Origin: CAYVDH01 sp964450355
Lineage (GTDB): Bacteria > Bacteroidota > Bacteroidia > NS11-12g > UBA955
DNA length: 19,856 nucleotides
Reading direction: 5' to 3'
Assembly: GCA_964450355.1 (NCBI GenBank)
Contig: CAYVDH010000053.1
Location: 1 to 19,856, forward strand
Shown here: one piece after another, positions 7,262 to 15,189 of the stretch
How positions within the stretch are numbered: position 1 is the first letter of the stretch
Layout of the letters: the number at the start of each line of letters is the position of its first letter
Notes under the pieces: model-generated
Database searches by the model: none
What the model was told of the DNA's origin: nothing
Seen by the model: the letters and a program-made list of their open reading frames with translations, nothing else
Program-made: the position numbers and the translations under genes

Positions 7262-8038
7262 ATGAAAAAATCAATCAAATTAAATGTTGTATTAATGTCA
7301 CTGATTTTAGTGATTATTAGTTTAAATTCTTGTAAAAAACCAGTAAAACCTGAAAAGGAAAAAGACCCTTATTGCAAATGTTGCAAAACCATGAAGCTTA
7401 GAGTTCTTGATGACATGGGAAATGCAATTCAAATGTCAAACAATAGAACAGTTTACATTAATAATTGGCAAAATTACACCAAAGAATTAAAGACGAACAG
7501 AGAATATGAAGTAACATACGATGAAGTGGCTTGTGAAGATGGATGTTTTGACAATAAAAATGGAATTCGTCCTGGAGGTTGTATTCCTTATGGAAATCGT
7601 GTCTGTATTAATCTTTGTACTGTAAAAGAAATAAATCAATCCAATGACAATGATTGCAACAAGTGTAGTAATGAAATGAATGATTATGAAAAATTAAATT
7701 GTGGGTTAGAAAAAGCAGTTGTATCCAATGATCAATTGACAATGAATTGTGGTTACAGCGGTTGTGATAACAATGAATTTAAAAACCTTGTTTTAGCTTA
7801 CAACAAGGATGTTTATTTGAAAGGAATGGGACCTAAAGACATCATACCTGTTAAAGTAGTGCAACCATCAGATTTACCTATTTGTCAAGCGTATTTTACG
7901 AAAAATGTTTGTTTTAACTTAAAAGATATTAAAACAATGATAATGACTAACAATGTAAAACCAGCGCCAGATAAAGTGTATTTAAGCATTCAATACAGCA
8001 ACCAAAAATCAGAATTGATTGAATGGCAAATAAAATAA
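7262..8038 (+). CDS. Cysteine-rich lipoprotein of unknown function
   Basis: 258 residues, not recognised. Residues 1-23 are a lipoprotein signal ending LNSC with the lipidated Cys24, followed by KKPVKPEKEKD, a short charged tether. The mature part is strikingly cysteine-rich: 15 further cysteines, including a CKCC cluster (38-41) and, in the middle, spaced CxxC-type pairs (DCNKC, then MNC and GYSGC). An even count of non-lipid cysteines is not reached, so either one is free or they bind metal. The N-terminal half (about 43-120) looks like a small beta-domain (MKLRVLDDMGNAIQ). It sits alone between a divergent hydrolase and a terminator at 8063-8102. Retention on the periplasmic or outer-membrane face is expected. 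A metal-binding or disulfide-stabilised surface protein are both possible. Confidence 0.8.
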   Translation: MKKSIKLNVVLMSLILVIISLNSCKKPVKPEKEKDPYCKCCKTMKLRVLDDMGNAIQMSNNRTVYINNWQNYTKELKTNREYEVTYDEVACEDGCFDNKNGIRPGGCIPYGNRVCINLCTVKEINQSNDNDCNKCSNEMNDYEKLNCGLEKAVVSNDQLTMNCGYSGCDNNEFKNLVLAYNKDVYLKGMGPKDIIPVKVVQPSDLPICQAYFTKNVCFNLKDIKTMIMTNNVKPAPDKVYLSIQYSNQKSELIEWQIK

Positions 8039-8062
8039 TGCTCTAAAAAGATGGAATATATT

Positions 8063-8102
8063 AAAAGGAGTTGATTGAAAGTCAATTCCTTTTTTTATTT
8101 TT
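8063..8102 (+). terminator. Intrinsic terminator after the lipoprotein gene
   Basis: A 12-bp stem (8063-8074 with 8082-8093, one G-U pair, 7-nt loop TTGAAAG) is followed by a T-rich tract to 8102. It lies 24 nt after the lipoprotein stop. The T-tract is shared with the -7 box of the next gene. Confidence 0.8.
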
Positions 8103-8103
8103 G
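8096..8103 (+). promoter_or_regulatory. -7 box of the methyltransferase gene, leaderless spacing
   Basis: TATTTTTG is a full match to TAnnTTTG with its G 5 nt before the A of the ATG (8108). A TTG at 8075-8077 lies 18 nt upstream, a plausible -33 element and the best in the window. The box is embedded in the T-tract of the preceding terminator. Confidence 0.6.
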
Positions 8104-8107
8104 AATC

Positions 8108-8722
8108 ATGAATTCTGAGTTTTGGGACAATAGATACAAGGAAAATGACTATGCTTATGGAGAAGAGGCTAATGAATTTATAAAAGAAGTGTTGCCAAGT
8201 TTATCTAAAGGTAAAATATTGTTTCCTGCTGATGGCGAAGGTAGAAATTCGGTGTTTGCTGCTTCACTTGGTTGGGATGTGTATGCATTTGATATCAGCA
8301 ATCAAGGAAAAATAAAAGCAGAACAATTAGCAATAAAAAACAAGGTCAATATACAATATGAAGTAAATGATATTTTAAATGTCAATTATAAACCCGAATT
8401 TTTTGATGCTTTAGTTTTTGTATTTGTTCATTTCCCAGATAAGAAAAATAAAGAGTTTTATAGATTTCTCAATCAATTTCTTAAGCCTGGTGGAACAGTA
8501 ATAATCGAAGTGTTCAATAAACAACACATCGAATACAATTCTATCAATCCTCAGGTAGGTGGTCCATCAAAAATAGACATGCTTTTTTCCGAAGATGAAC
8601 TTTTAGAAATATATCAAGAATTTGATATAAAATTATGTGAATCTATAGTTTATGAATTAGCTGAAGGTGGATATCACAAAGGTAAAGGTTCGGTAATTAG
8701 AGCCATATTTCAAAAGAAATAA
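8108..8722 (+). CDS. Class I SAM-dependent methyltransferase (TehB-like)
   Basis: 204 residues, cytoplasmic. The N-terminus FWDNRYKENDYAYG (5-18) resembles the substrate-cap start of TehB-type methyltransferases. Motif I is ILFPADGEGRNSVFAA (37-52), matching the LDLGCGEGRN pattern with FPADGEGRN, a variant I associate with Bacteroidota members. The acidic motif II is YAFDIS with Asp62, motif III is VNDIL (Asp88), and FLKPGGTVIIEVF (124-136) is the usual post-motif strand. SAM binding is therefore well supported. The substrate is unknown: TehB relatives act on tellurite/selenite or thiols, but no partner gene here supports a choice. The following small ORF starts 32 nt downstream and may be co-transcribed. 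Confidence 0.88.
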   Translation: MNSEFWDNRYKENDYAYGEEANEFIKEVLPSLSKGKILFPADGEGRNSVFAASLGWDVYAFDISNQGKIKAEQLAIKNKVNIQYEVNDILNVNYKPEFFDALVFVFVHFPDKKNKEFYRFLNQFLKPGGTVIIEVFNKQHIEYNSINPQVGGPSKIDMLFSEDELLEIYQEFDIKLCESIVYELAEGGYHKGKGSVIRAIFQKK

Positions 8723-8754
8723 TTTTTTGGCATGTTATTTGATTTTCATATTGT

Positions 8755-9102
8755 ATGAAAAATTCAATTAAACTTTTTTTAGTGTTATTTATCTTCTTAG
8801 GAATAGATAATACAATGAATGCTCAATCAAATGATAAAGTTAAACAACATCACAAATCAAAAGAGCACAAAAATGATACTGTAAAATTTGAAAAGAAATA
8901 CAAAGAGAAACACAATCCTGCAGATTCAAACAAAGTAAAAAATCCAAATTACAAAAACAAAGGAAAAAGTGAGGAACATAGACAAGATTCAACACATAAA
9001 CACAAAGGTGTTGAGAATAAAAAAGGAAAATCCGATAAAGCTAAATCAAAACCAAATAACAAATCCTCTGAAAAGGCAAAATTGAAAAAAGAAGAAGATT
9101 GA
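8755..9102 (+). CDS. Small secreted Lys/His-rich, probably disordered protein
   Basis: 115 residues, no recognised domain. Residues 1-23 form a signal peptide (LFLVLFIFLGIDNTMNA, then QS), so it is exported. The mature 92 residues are almost entirely Lys, His, Asp, Glu, Ser and Asn with hardly any hydrophobic residues. Seven histidines occur in clusters (KQHHKSKEHK, HRQDSTHKHK), and lysine is by far the commonest residue. The composition predicts an unfolded, strongly basic periplasmic or surface peptide. Binding of metal, nucleic acid or anionic polysaccharide is conceivable but unproven. It has no obvious promoter of its own; it starts 32 nt after the methyltransferase and is followed by a strong terminator at 9111. 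The intact reading frame, signal peptide and terminator argue for a real gene. Confidence 0.75.
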   Translation: MKNSIKLFLVLFIFLGIDNTMNAQSNDKVKQHHKSKEHKNDTVKFEKKYKEKHNPADSNKVKNPNYKNKGKSEEHRQDSTHKHKGVENKKGKSDKAKSKPNNKSSEKAKLKKEED

Positions 9103-9110
9103 TAATCCTT

Positions 9111-9143
9111 AAAGCACAGAAATTAAATCTGTGCTTTTTTTTT
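9111..9143 (+). terminator. Strong intrinsic terminator
   Basis: A perfect 10-bp stem, AAAGCACAGA (9111-9120) with TCTGTGCTTT (9128-9137), has a 7-nt AT loop and continues into a run of Ts to 9143. It begins 8 nt after the stop of the Lys/His-rich gene and ends the methyltransferase transcription unit. Confidence 0.9.
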
Positions 9144-9198
9144 GTTTTACTTGTAACAAAATGACATATTTTACGTTACATGATTAAATTACAAGATT

Positions 9199-10839
9199 AT
9201 GAAATCAATTGTTTTAATGTTCATAGGTGTTTTTTATGCCTTTAATTTAATAGCTCAAACCAATACAGAACTAGTAAAAGACAATAAAGTAAGCAGAATC
9301 TCTACACCTAAATTAACTGTAAACGATGATGATTACACCATTGTTTTAGAAATGGGATTCAATGGTTCTATTCCTAAAAACAAATTAGAAAGAATTAAAG
9401 TAGATCAAATTGCTTCCATCTCATTGGTATATACAAAATACAAGTTAAGTGATGATTTTAATCAATTAGAGCTCAATGCTCAAAGATTAGATAAATTGTA
9501 TGCCAGCATTCCCGCACTCAAAGACAATAAAAGCATTAAATGGTATTGGATAGAACAAACAGGTTGTTCAAGTCCAGAGGATTGTAATCAGCTTTTTCAT
9601 GGTTTTGTCATTAGTCTTAAACCTGAATCATCCACAGTAAAATTTGAAACTACCATGTTAGATGATTACCTAACAATATACGAAGCTAAGTATTTAAATG
9701 ATGAAAAAATGGATTCTTTAATTGCAGAGAAGAAATTGACATACATAAAAACATGTGACACCATTCATGAAGTAAAAAATATTACAAGTAACAGACTTTC
9801 AAGAATAAGCGGATTTAATGATGAAAATAAAAGAAAATTAGCTAAAACTTTGACTAAAAAAAACAAAAACATCAAAGATTTGAAAATGGATTTAATCATT
9901 AACCTAGCTGGGGAATTAGTGGCAGAAACCCCAGAAAGTTTATCAAAAGAAGAAACAAAAGCGTTGAAAATATTAAATAAAGAATTGAGAATTATTCCAG
10001 CAAGGTATTTAGGAAAAAAAATTGAGACGAAAGTCAATCTTCAATTAACTATGATGGAAAATAATGTGAAGTTAGATGTGATTCAAACTCCAATTTTACC
10101 AAACAATCAAGCATTTGATTTGGATAAATTTTTATATCAAAGAACAACATCAATTAAATGTGAATACAAGGATACAAGTTCCAAAAAAACACACAATTTG
10201 TATTCTAATTTATCTGACGATGTTGTATTAAGAGCTTTTGAAAGAAATAAACAATGGAAAAATTGTTTGATAGCCACAGATGTAACTGGAAGTATGTACC
10301 CATATTTAGCTCAATTTAAGTTGTGGCACAAATTGCATTTAAATGCCAAACAAGGCAATTTTGATTTTGTCTTTTTTAACGATGGGGACAATTCTGCAGA
10401 TTTCTTGAAAAAAACTGGAGAAGTGGGTGGCATTTATTATGTCAATACCAAAGATTTTGATTCTTTATCTCAAACATTAAACACTGCCATGACAAGTGGA
10501 GGAGGAGGTGATGCCCCAGAAAACAACATAGAGGCTGTAATAAAAGGACTCAAAAACAATCCTAAAGTGAAAGAAGTCATTATGATTGCAGATAACAATG
10601 CCACTCCTCGTGATTTAATTTTGTTATCAAAAGTGAAAGTGCCTTTAAGATTGATTTTGTGTGGAGCATCTAATGGAATCAATTTAGCCTATTTAGAAAT
10701 GATAAGAAAAAACAAAGGAAGCATTCACACCATGGAAAATGATTTACTTGATTTGTGCCTCAAAATAGAAGGTGAAAAATTCAAATTAGATGGCATTTCT
10801 TATCAAATAAAAAATGGCAACATCATCAAGTTAAACTAA
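9199..10839 (+). CDS. Secreted von Willebrand factor A (vWA) domain protein
   Basis: 546 residues with a signal peptide at 1-19 (FIGVFYAFNLIA, then QT), so periplasmic or surface located. A vWA fold covers about 353-525. The metal-ion-dependent adhesion site is complete: D361-x-T363-x-S365 in ATDVTGSM, the glycine loop GGGGDAPENN (434-443) supplying the second loop, and Asp465 in IMIADNNATP. Divalent-metal-dependent protein binding is therefore likely, although the partner is unknown. The N-terminal 330 residues match no domain I recognise; they include a CSSPEDC pair (123-129) and a Lys-rich helix (207-228). No transmembrane segment follows the signal, so it is not a BatA/BatB-type membrane protein. 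Transcribed alone after the 9111 terminator; its TAA stop overlaps the stop of tex. Confidence 0.85.
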   Translation: MKSIVLMFIGVFYAFNLIAQTNTELVKDNKVSRISTPKLTVNDDDYTIVLEMGFNGSIPKNKLERIKVDQIASISLVYTKYKLSDDFNQLELNAQRLDKLYASIPALKDNKSIKWYWIEQTGCSSPEDCNQLFHGFVISLKPESSTVKFETTMLDDYLTIYEAKYLNDEKMDSLIAEKKLTYIKTCDTIHEVKNITSNRLSRISGFNDENKRKLAKTLTKKNKNIKDLKMDLIINLAGELVAETPESLSKEETKALKILNKELRIIPARYLGKKIETKVNLQLTMMENNVKLDVIQTPILPNNQAFDLDKFLYQRTTSIKCEYKDTSSKKTHNLYSNLSDDVVLRAFERNKQWKNCLIATDVTGSMYPYLAQFKLWHKLHLNAKQGNFDFVFFNDGDNSADFLKKTGEVGGIYYVNTKDFDSLSQTLNTAMTSGGGGDAPENNIEAVIKGLKNNPKVKEVIMIADNNATPRDLILLSKVKVPLRLILCGASNGINLAYLEMIRKNKGSIHTMENDLLDLCLKIEGEKFKLDGISYQIKNGNIIKLN

Positions 10840-12959
10840 TCTTTTAAACTCAATGCTATTCTGTTCCTACTGACATCTATTTCTTTTACTTTCAAAGTCA
10901 ATACTTGATTTAATTTCACTACATCATTTGGGTTTCTAACAAATTGATTAGCCATTTCTGAAATGTGTAATAATCCACTTTGCTTAATTCCAATGTCAAT
11001 GAAAGCGCCAAAATTGGTGATGTTGCTAACTATGCCTTTAATTTTCATACCCACTTTTAAATCTTCAATTTTTCGAATGTTGTCTTCAAATATGTTTTCT
11101 TCAATAGAATCCCTCGGATCTAATCCGGGTTTAGCCAATTCTTTTAAAATGTCATTAAAAGTAAATTCTCCAATTTTTTCTTTTAAATCAGTCAACGAAT
11201 GAAGTTTTTTTACCTCATTTTCATTTCCTATTAACTGTTTTAAATCCATGCCTACTGTTTTAGCCATCCATGCCACATTTTGATATTGTTCAGGATGAAC
11301 ACTGCTGCTATCCAAAGGGTTTTCAGCTTCGGTAATTTTCAAAAAACCAGCACATTGTTCATAAGCTTTGTCGCCTAATCGTGTTACTTTTTTTAATTCT
11401 TCACGGCTTTTAAATCCACCTTTTTCATCTCTGAATTTTATTATGTTTTTGGCTAATATTGGTCCTAATCCTGACACGTGTGTTAATAATTCTTCACCAG
11501 CTGTATTTAAGTTGACACCAACTCTATTTACACATATAGCTACTGTCTCATCCAGTGCTTGTTTTAGTTTGTTTTGATTGACATCGTGTTGGTATTGACC
11601 TACACCAATGCTTTTCGCATCTATTTTTACCAATTCAGCTAAGGGGTCCATCAATCTCCGTCCAATACTTACGGCTCCTCTAACAGTTACATCATGATCT
11701 GGAAATTCTTTTCGGGCAATTTCTGACACAGAATATACTGATGCTCCATCCTCATTCACCAAATACACGGGCAATTTGAATTGTTGGTTTTTTACCCAAT
11801 CCGCAGTATCTCTTCCAGCTGTTCCATTTCCTATAGCAATGGCTTTGATGTTGTATTTAGTAATCATTTCATTCATGGCAAGTCTTGATTTTTCCATGTC
11901 ACTGCTTTGGTTGAAATACAATACAGTGTGGTGTAACAATTGGCCAAGTTCATTTTGACACACTGTTTTACAACCAGTCCTGATGCCAGGGTCAATAGCC
12001 ATTATTCTCTTATTTCCTAAAGGTGCAGATAACAACAATTGTTGTAAATTGTTAGCAAAAATCTGAATGGCATCTTGCTCTGCTTTTTCAAATAACTTAG
12101 TTTTCCATTCATTCTCAAGCGATGGTTGAATCAATCTTTTATAGGCATCCTTGGTGATGTCCAACATCAGTTTTTCTGTATTGCTGTATCGATTAATCCA
12201 TTTTCTATCTAATGCTTCTAAAGTTTTTTCTTCATCGGGTTCAATGGAAAGTTTTAAATACCCTTCATCATAAGCCCGCATGATAGCCAAGATGCGATGT
12301 GAAGGAGCATTTGCTGCTTTTTCAGAATAATTAAAATAATCTTTGTATTTGTCAGCTTCTTGTTCTTTTGTTTTATCTTTGAATTTAATTACCTTGGTGT
12401 AAATAAAGGCATGTTGTTCAAATCGTTGTCTCAACATGTTTCTGGTTTCAGCATCATCAGAAATCCATTGTGCTACAATGTCACTTGCTCCTTCAATGGC
12501 ATTTTCAACGGTTTTTATTTTATCATTGATATACCTTTGTGCTTTGTATTCTATATCGGTTTCTTTTTGTGCTAAAATAATTTTTGCAAGTGGTTCAAGA
12601 CCATTTTCAATTGCTATATCTGCTTTGGTTTTTTTTCTTTGTTTGTATGGCAAATACAAATCTTCTAATAAGTCCTTGTCCCAGCAATTATCAATGTTCT
12701 TTTTTAAATCATCGGTCAATTTGTTTTGTTCAGTAATGCTTTCGATTATAAAGGTTTTCCTTTTTAATAGTTCATCAAATTGGTGTTCAAGTTTGATTAT
12801 TTGAGCAATGTTTATTTCATCCATGTTGCCAGTTTTATCTTTTCTATACCGCGCAATAAAGGCAATGGTAGAGCCTTCGGAGTTTAATTGAATAACTGCT
12901 TGTATGTATTTCTCATTGATGTTTGTGTGATTTTGAATGTATTTTATTTTATCTAACAT
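10836..12959 (-). CDS. tex: Tex family RNA-binding transcription accessory protein
   Basis: 707 residues, close to the normal Tex length. Domain order is the standard one: a helical N-terminal region (1-310) with the IARYRKDKTGNMDE motif (35-48) and LEDLYLPYKQRKKTKA (98-113); a YqgF/RNase-H-like domain (about 315-440) starting RIMAIDPGIRTGCK with GNGTAGRDT (377-385); tandem helix-hairpin-helix motifs (about 485-545, including LTHVSGLGPILAKNI); and a C-terminal S1 domain (633-706, VGMKIKGIVSNITNFGAFIDIG). Tex binds nucleic acid and affects transcription and its termination. It is convergent with the vWA gene with overlapping stop codons, and probably monocistronic. Upstream a TTCTTTTG sequence, one mismatch from the -7 consensus, ends 18 nt before the ATG. 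No anomaly seen. Confidence 0.97.
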   Translation of the reverse strand: MLDKIKYIQNHTNINEKYIQAVIQLNSEGSTIAFIARYRKDKTGNMDEINIAQIIKLEHQFDELLKRKTFIIESITEQNKLTDDLKKNIDNCWDKDLLEDLYLPYKQRKKTKADIAIENGLEPLAKIILAQKETDIEYKAQRYINDKIKTVENAIEGASDIVAQWISDDAETRNMLRQRFEQHAFIYTKVIKFKDKTKEQEADKYKDYFNYSEKAANAPSHRILAIMRAYDEGYLKLSIEPDEEKTLEALDRKWINRYSNTEKLMLDITKDAYKRLIQPSLENEWKTKLFEKAEQDAIQIFANNLQQLLLSAPLGNKRIMAIDPGIRTGCKTVCQNELGQLLHHTVLYFNQSSDMEKSRLAMNEMITKYNIKAIAIGNGTAGRDTADWVKNQQFKLPVYLVNEDGASVYSVSEIARKEFPDHDVTVRGAVSIGRRLMDPLAELVKIDAKSIGVGQYQHDVNQNKLKQALDETVAICVNRVGVNLNTAGEELLTHVSGLGPILAKNIIKFRDEKGGFKSREELKKVTRLGDKAYEQCAGFLKITEAENPLDSSSVHPEQYQNVAWMAKTVGMDLKQLIGNENEVKKLHSLTDLKEKIGEFTFNDILKELAKPGLDPRDSIEENIFEDNIRKIEDLKVGMKIKGIVSNITNFGAFIDIGIKQSGLLHISEMANQFVRNPNDVVKLNQVLTLKVKEIDVSRNRIALSLKD

Positions 12960-13084
12960 GGCGACTAAGAGAATGGCAAAAGAATAACTTTAGCTCAATA
13001 AAATGAAATATAGATATAAAAACATTTAAACAATTAGCGGGGAAAATTGTTAAATGTTTTAATCATCTTAATCAGTTTTTGACT

Positions 13085-13092
13085 TATTTTTG
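13085..13092 (+). promoter_or_regulatory. -7 box of the CBS-like gene, leaderless spacing, decides the start
   Basis: TATTTTTG followed by CCC matches TAnnTTTG. Its G (13092) is exactly 5 nt before the A of the ATG at 13097. It lies inside the extra N-terminal codons of the longer frame that opens at 13079, which argues that 13097 is the real start. No -33 TTG is seen at standard spacing. Confidence 0.6.
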
Positions 13093-13096
13093 CCCT

Positions 13097-14461
13097 ATGG
13101 CTTATTTTGAAAACATACTGCAAACTATTGGTAATACACCAATGGTGAAGTTAAATCAGATTGTAAAAGATCTACCATGTACTGTATTAGCTAAAATAGA
13201 AACTACTAATCCGGGTAATAGCATCAAAGACCGAATGGCTCTTAAAATGATAGAGGATGCTGAAAAAAGCGGAGCCTTAAAACCCGGAGGTACCATCATC
13301 GAAGGAACTAGCGGAAACACAGGCATGGGTTTGGCTATAGCTGCGGTAATTAAAGGCTATCATTGTATATTTACAACCACCGATAAACAAAGCAAAGAAA
13401 AGGTAGATGCCCTCAAAGCCTTCGGTGCTGAAGTGATTGTTTGTCCTACTGATGTTGAACCTGAAGACCCTCGTTCTTATTATTCAGTTTCTTCTCGTTT
13501 GGTTGAAGAAATTCCAAACAGTTGGAAACCTAATCAATACGATAATTTAAGCAATTCATTAGCACATTATGAACAAACTGGACCTGAAATTTGGGAACAA
13601 ACTGATGGAAAAATCACCCATTTAGTTGTTGGTGTAGGCACAGGAGGAACCATTTGTGGTACTGGAAAATATTTAAAAGAAAAGAATCCAAACATCAAAA
13701 TTTGGGGCATAGATACTTACGGCTCAGTGTTTAAAAAATACAAAGAAACTGGTGAGTTTGACAAAAATGAAATTTATCCCTACATCACAGAGGGAATTGG
13801 CGAAGATTTTTTACCTAAAAATGTGGATTTTTCTATCATTGATCATTTTGAAAAAGTAACAGATAAAGATGCTGCCATTTATACTAGATTGATTCCAAGA
13901 ATGGAAGGGATTTTTGCAGGAAACAGCGCTGGTTCAGCCATAGGAGGTTTGTTGCAAATGAAAGATAAATTAACCAAAGACGACTTGGTGGTGGTGATTT
14001 TTCATGACCATGGCACACGTTATTTAGGGAAAATGTTCAACGAAGACTGGATGAGAGACAGAGGGTTTTTAGAGAGTAAAAAACCTTTAATTGCATTGGA
14101 TTTAGTTCAAAAACACAAGAACTTAAAACTATTAACAGTAAAAGAAGAAGATACAGTAATGCAGGCATATGAATTAATGAAAAAATATGAAGTCTCACAA
14201 ATTCCTGTGTTGAGCAATGGTGTTTATACTGGTTCATTAAATGATTCAGATTTATTTGAAACTTTAATTGAATTTCCTGATAAAAAAACAGCTCAAGTTA
14301 AGGACATCATGTTGCCTCCATTTCCTTTTGTGAAATCCAACACCCCAATATCAGAAGTGTCAAAATTAATCAATAAAAATAATCAAGCTGTATTGTTAAA
14401 CGACCTAGGGGGTAATGTTCATATCATTACCAAATACGACATCATCGATTCAGTTCAATAG
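13097..14461 (+). CDS. Cystathionine beta-synthase-like PLP enzyme with CBS domain pair
   Basis: 454 residues from ATG 13097. An in-frame ATG at 13079 would add six residues (MTYFCP), but the -7 box lies inside them. Fold-type II PLP enzyme: Schiff-base Lys44 in NPGNSIKDRMAL, substrate loop EGTSGNTGMG (69-78) and phosphate-binding GVGTGGTICGTG (179-190). The C-terminal part (about 335-454) is a CBS (Bateman) domain pair, the layout of cystathionine beta-synthase rather than of plain cysteine synthase. The expected reaction is serine plus homocysteine to cystathionine, or cysteine/H2S chemistry; the family cannot be separated by eye, and O-acetylserine sulfhydrylase activity is possible. There is no heme-binding N-terminal extension. 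First gene of a three-gene unit; the next ATG lies 5 nt after its stop. Confidence 0.88.
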   Translation: MAYFENILQTIGNTPMVKLNQIVKDLPCTVLAKIETTNPGNSIKDRMALKMIEDAEKSGALKPGGTIIEGTSGNTGMGLAIAAVIKGYHCIFTTTDKQSKEKVDALKAFGAEVIVCPTDVEPEDPRSYYSVSSRLVEEIPNSWKPNQYDNLSNSLAHYEQTGPEIWEQTDGKITHLVVGVGTGGTICGTGKYLKEKNPNIKIWGIDTYGSVFKKYKETGEFDKNEIYPYITEGIGEDFLPKNVDFSIIDHFEKVTDKDAAIYTRLIPRMEGIFAGNSAGSAIGGLLQMKDKLTKDDLVVVIFHDHGTRYLGKMFNEDWMRDRGFLESKKPLIALDLVQKHKNLKLLTVKEEDTVMQAYELMKKYEVSQIPVLSNGVYTGSLNDSDLFETLIEFPDKKTAQVKDIMLPPFPFVKSNTPISEVSKLINKNNQAVLLNDLGGNVHIITKYDIIDSVQ

Positions 14462-14466
14462 CAATA

Positions 14467-15189
14467 ATGGATAAAAAACAAAAGTTATATTTAATTTTAT
14501 GTGTATTTTTTATTGCAAATGCTCTATTAGCTGAATTTATAGGTAGTAAAATTTTTTCCTTAGAGTCAACTTTGGGAATAAAACCATTCAATATAAACAT
14601 CTTTGGTTTTAATTTACCATTCAATTTAACTTGTGGAGTATTGTTATGGCCTGTTGTATTTGTTTTAACAGATATTATCAATGAGTATTTTGGCAAAGAT
14701 GGTGTGAAAAGAATAACAAACATAGCTGTATTGGTTATTTCATATGCTTTTGTCATGGTTTATTTTTCAATTGGTGCCTCGCCAGCAGATTTTTGGTTAA
14801 ATGAAGGTGTCAAAATAGGCATTCCAGATATGCAGCTCGCTTACAAGCAAGTATTTGGACAAGGGTTGTGGATCATCCTTGGTTCATTGGTCGCATTTTT
14901 AGTTGGTCAAATTGTGGATGTCGCTGTTTTTACATGGATTAAAAATATAACAAGCGATAAATACTTGTGGTTGCGCAGTACAGGTAGTACGTTGGTATCT
15001 CAATTGATAGATAGTTTTTTGGTGTTGTTTATTGCATTTTACATAGGAGCAGGTTTTCCCTTTAAATTGGTATTAGCCATTTGCATAGTTAATTACATTT
15101 ATAAATTTACAATCGCAATATTAATTACTCCTGTGTTGTATTTAATGCATAATATCATAGATAAATATTTAGAATTAGAAAAAAAATGA
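14467..15189 (+). CDS. yhhQ: Queuosine precursor transporter (YhhQ family)
   Basis: 240-residue inner-membrane protein of the VUT/DUF165 family, which takes up queuosine precursors (preQ0/preQ1) for tRNA modification. About six hydrophobic segments are visible: residues 6-24, 50-68, 85-105, 127-155, 175-200 and 205-228. The signature FVLTDIINEYFGKDGVKRI (61-79) is the acidic loop characteristic of the family. The position, 5 nt after the CBS-like gene and overlapping kmo by 4 nt (ATGA), places it firmly in one transcript with both. No queuosine biosynthesis gene is nearby, so the operon partner relation is not explained by pathway. The symbol follows the E. coli homologue. Confidence 0.9.
   Translation: MDKKQKLYLILCVFFIANALLAEFIGSKIFSLESTLGIKPFNINIFGFNLPFNLTCGVLLWPVVFVLTDIINEYFGKDGVKRITNIAVLVISYAFVMVYFSIGASPADFWLNEGVKIGIPDMQLAYKQVFGQGLWIILGSLVAFLVGQIVDVAVFTWIKNITSDKYLWLRSTGSTLVSQLIDSFLVLFIAFYIGAGFPFKLVLAICIVNYIYKFTIAILITPVLYLMHNIIDKYLELEKK

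Noticed and set aside
9765..10037. 90-codon minus-strand frame opposite the vWA gene
   Set aside because: Hydrophobic antisense shadow of a Lys-rich segment; no promoter or family resemblance.
7262..10839. A new multi-gene system of cysteine-rich lipoprotein, methyltransferase, Lys/His-rich protein and vWA protein
   Set aside because: Strong terminators at 8063 and 9111 split these into at least three transcripts, and nothing in the sequences links them functionally.
12436..12804. 122-codon plus-strand frame inside tex
   Set aside because: Antisense shadow of a well-conserved coding region; hydrophobic composition is typical of the complement of such a gene.
14442..14756. 104-codon minus-strand frame opposite yhhQ
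   Set aside because: Antisense to a clearly recognised membrane transporter; no independent support.
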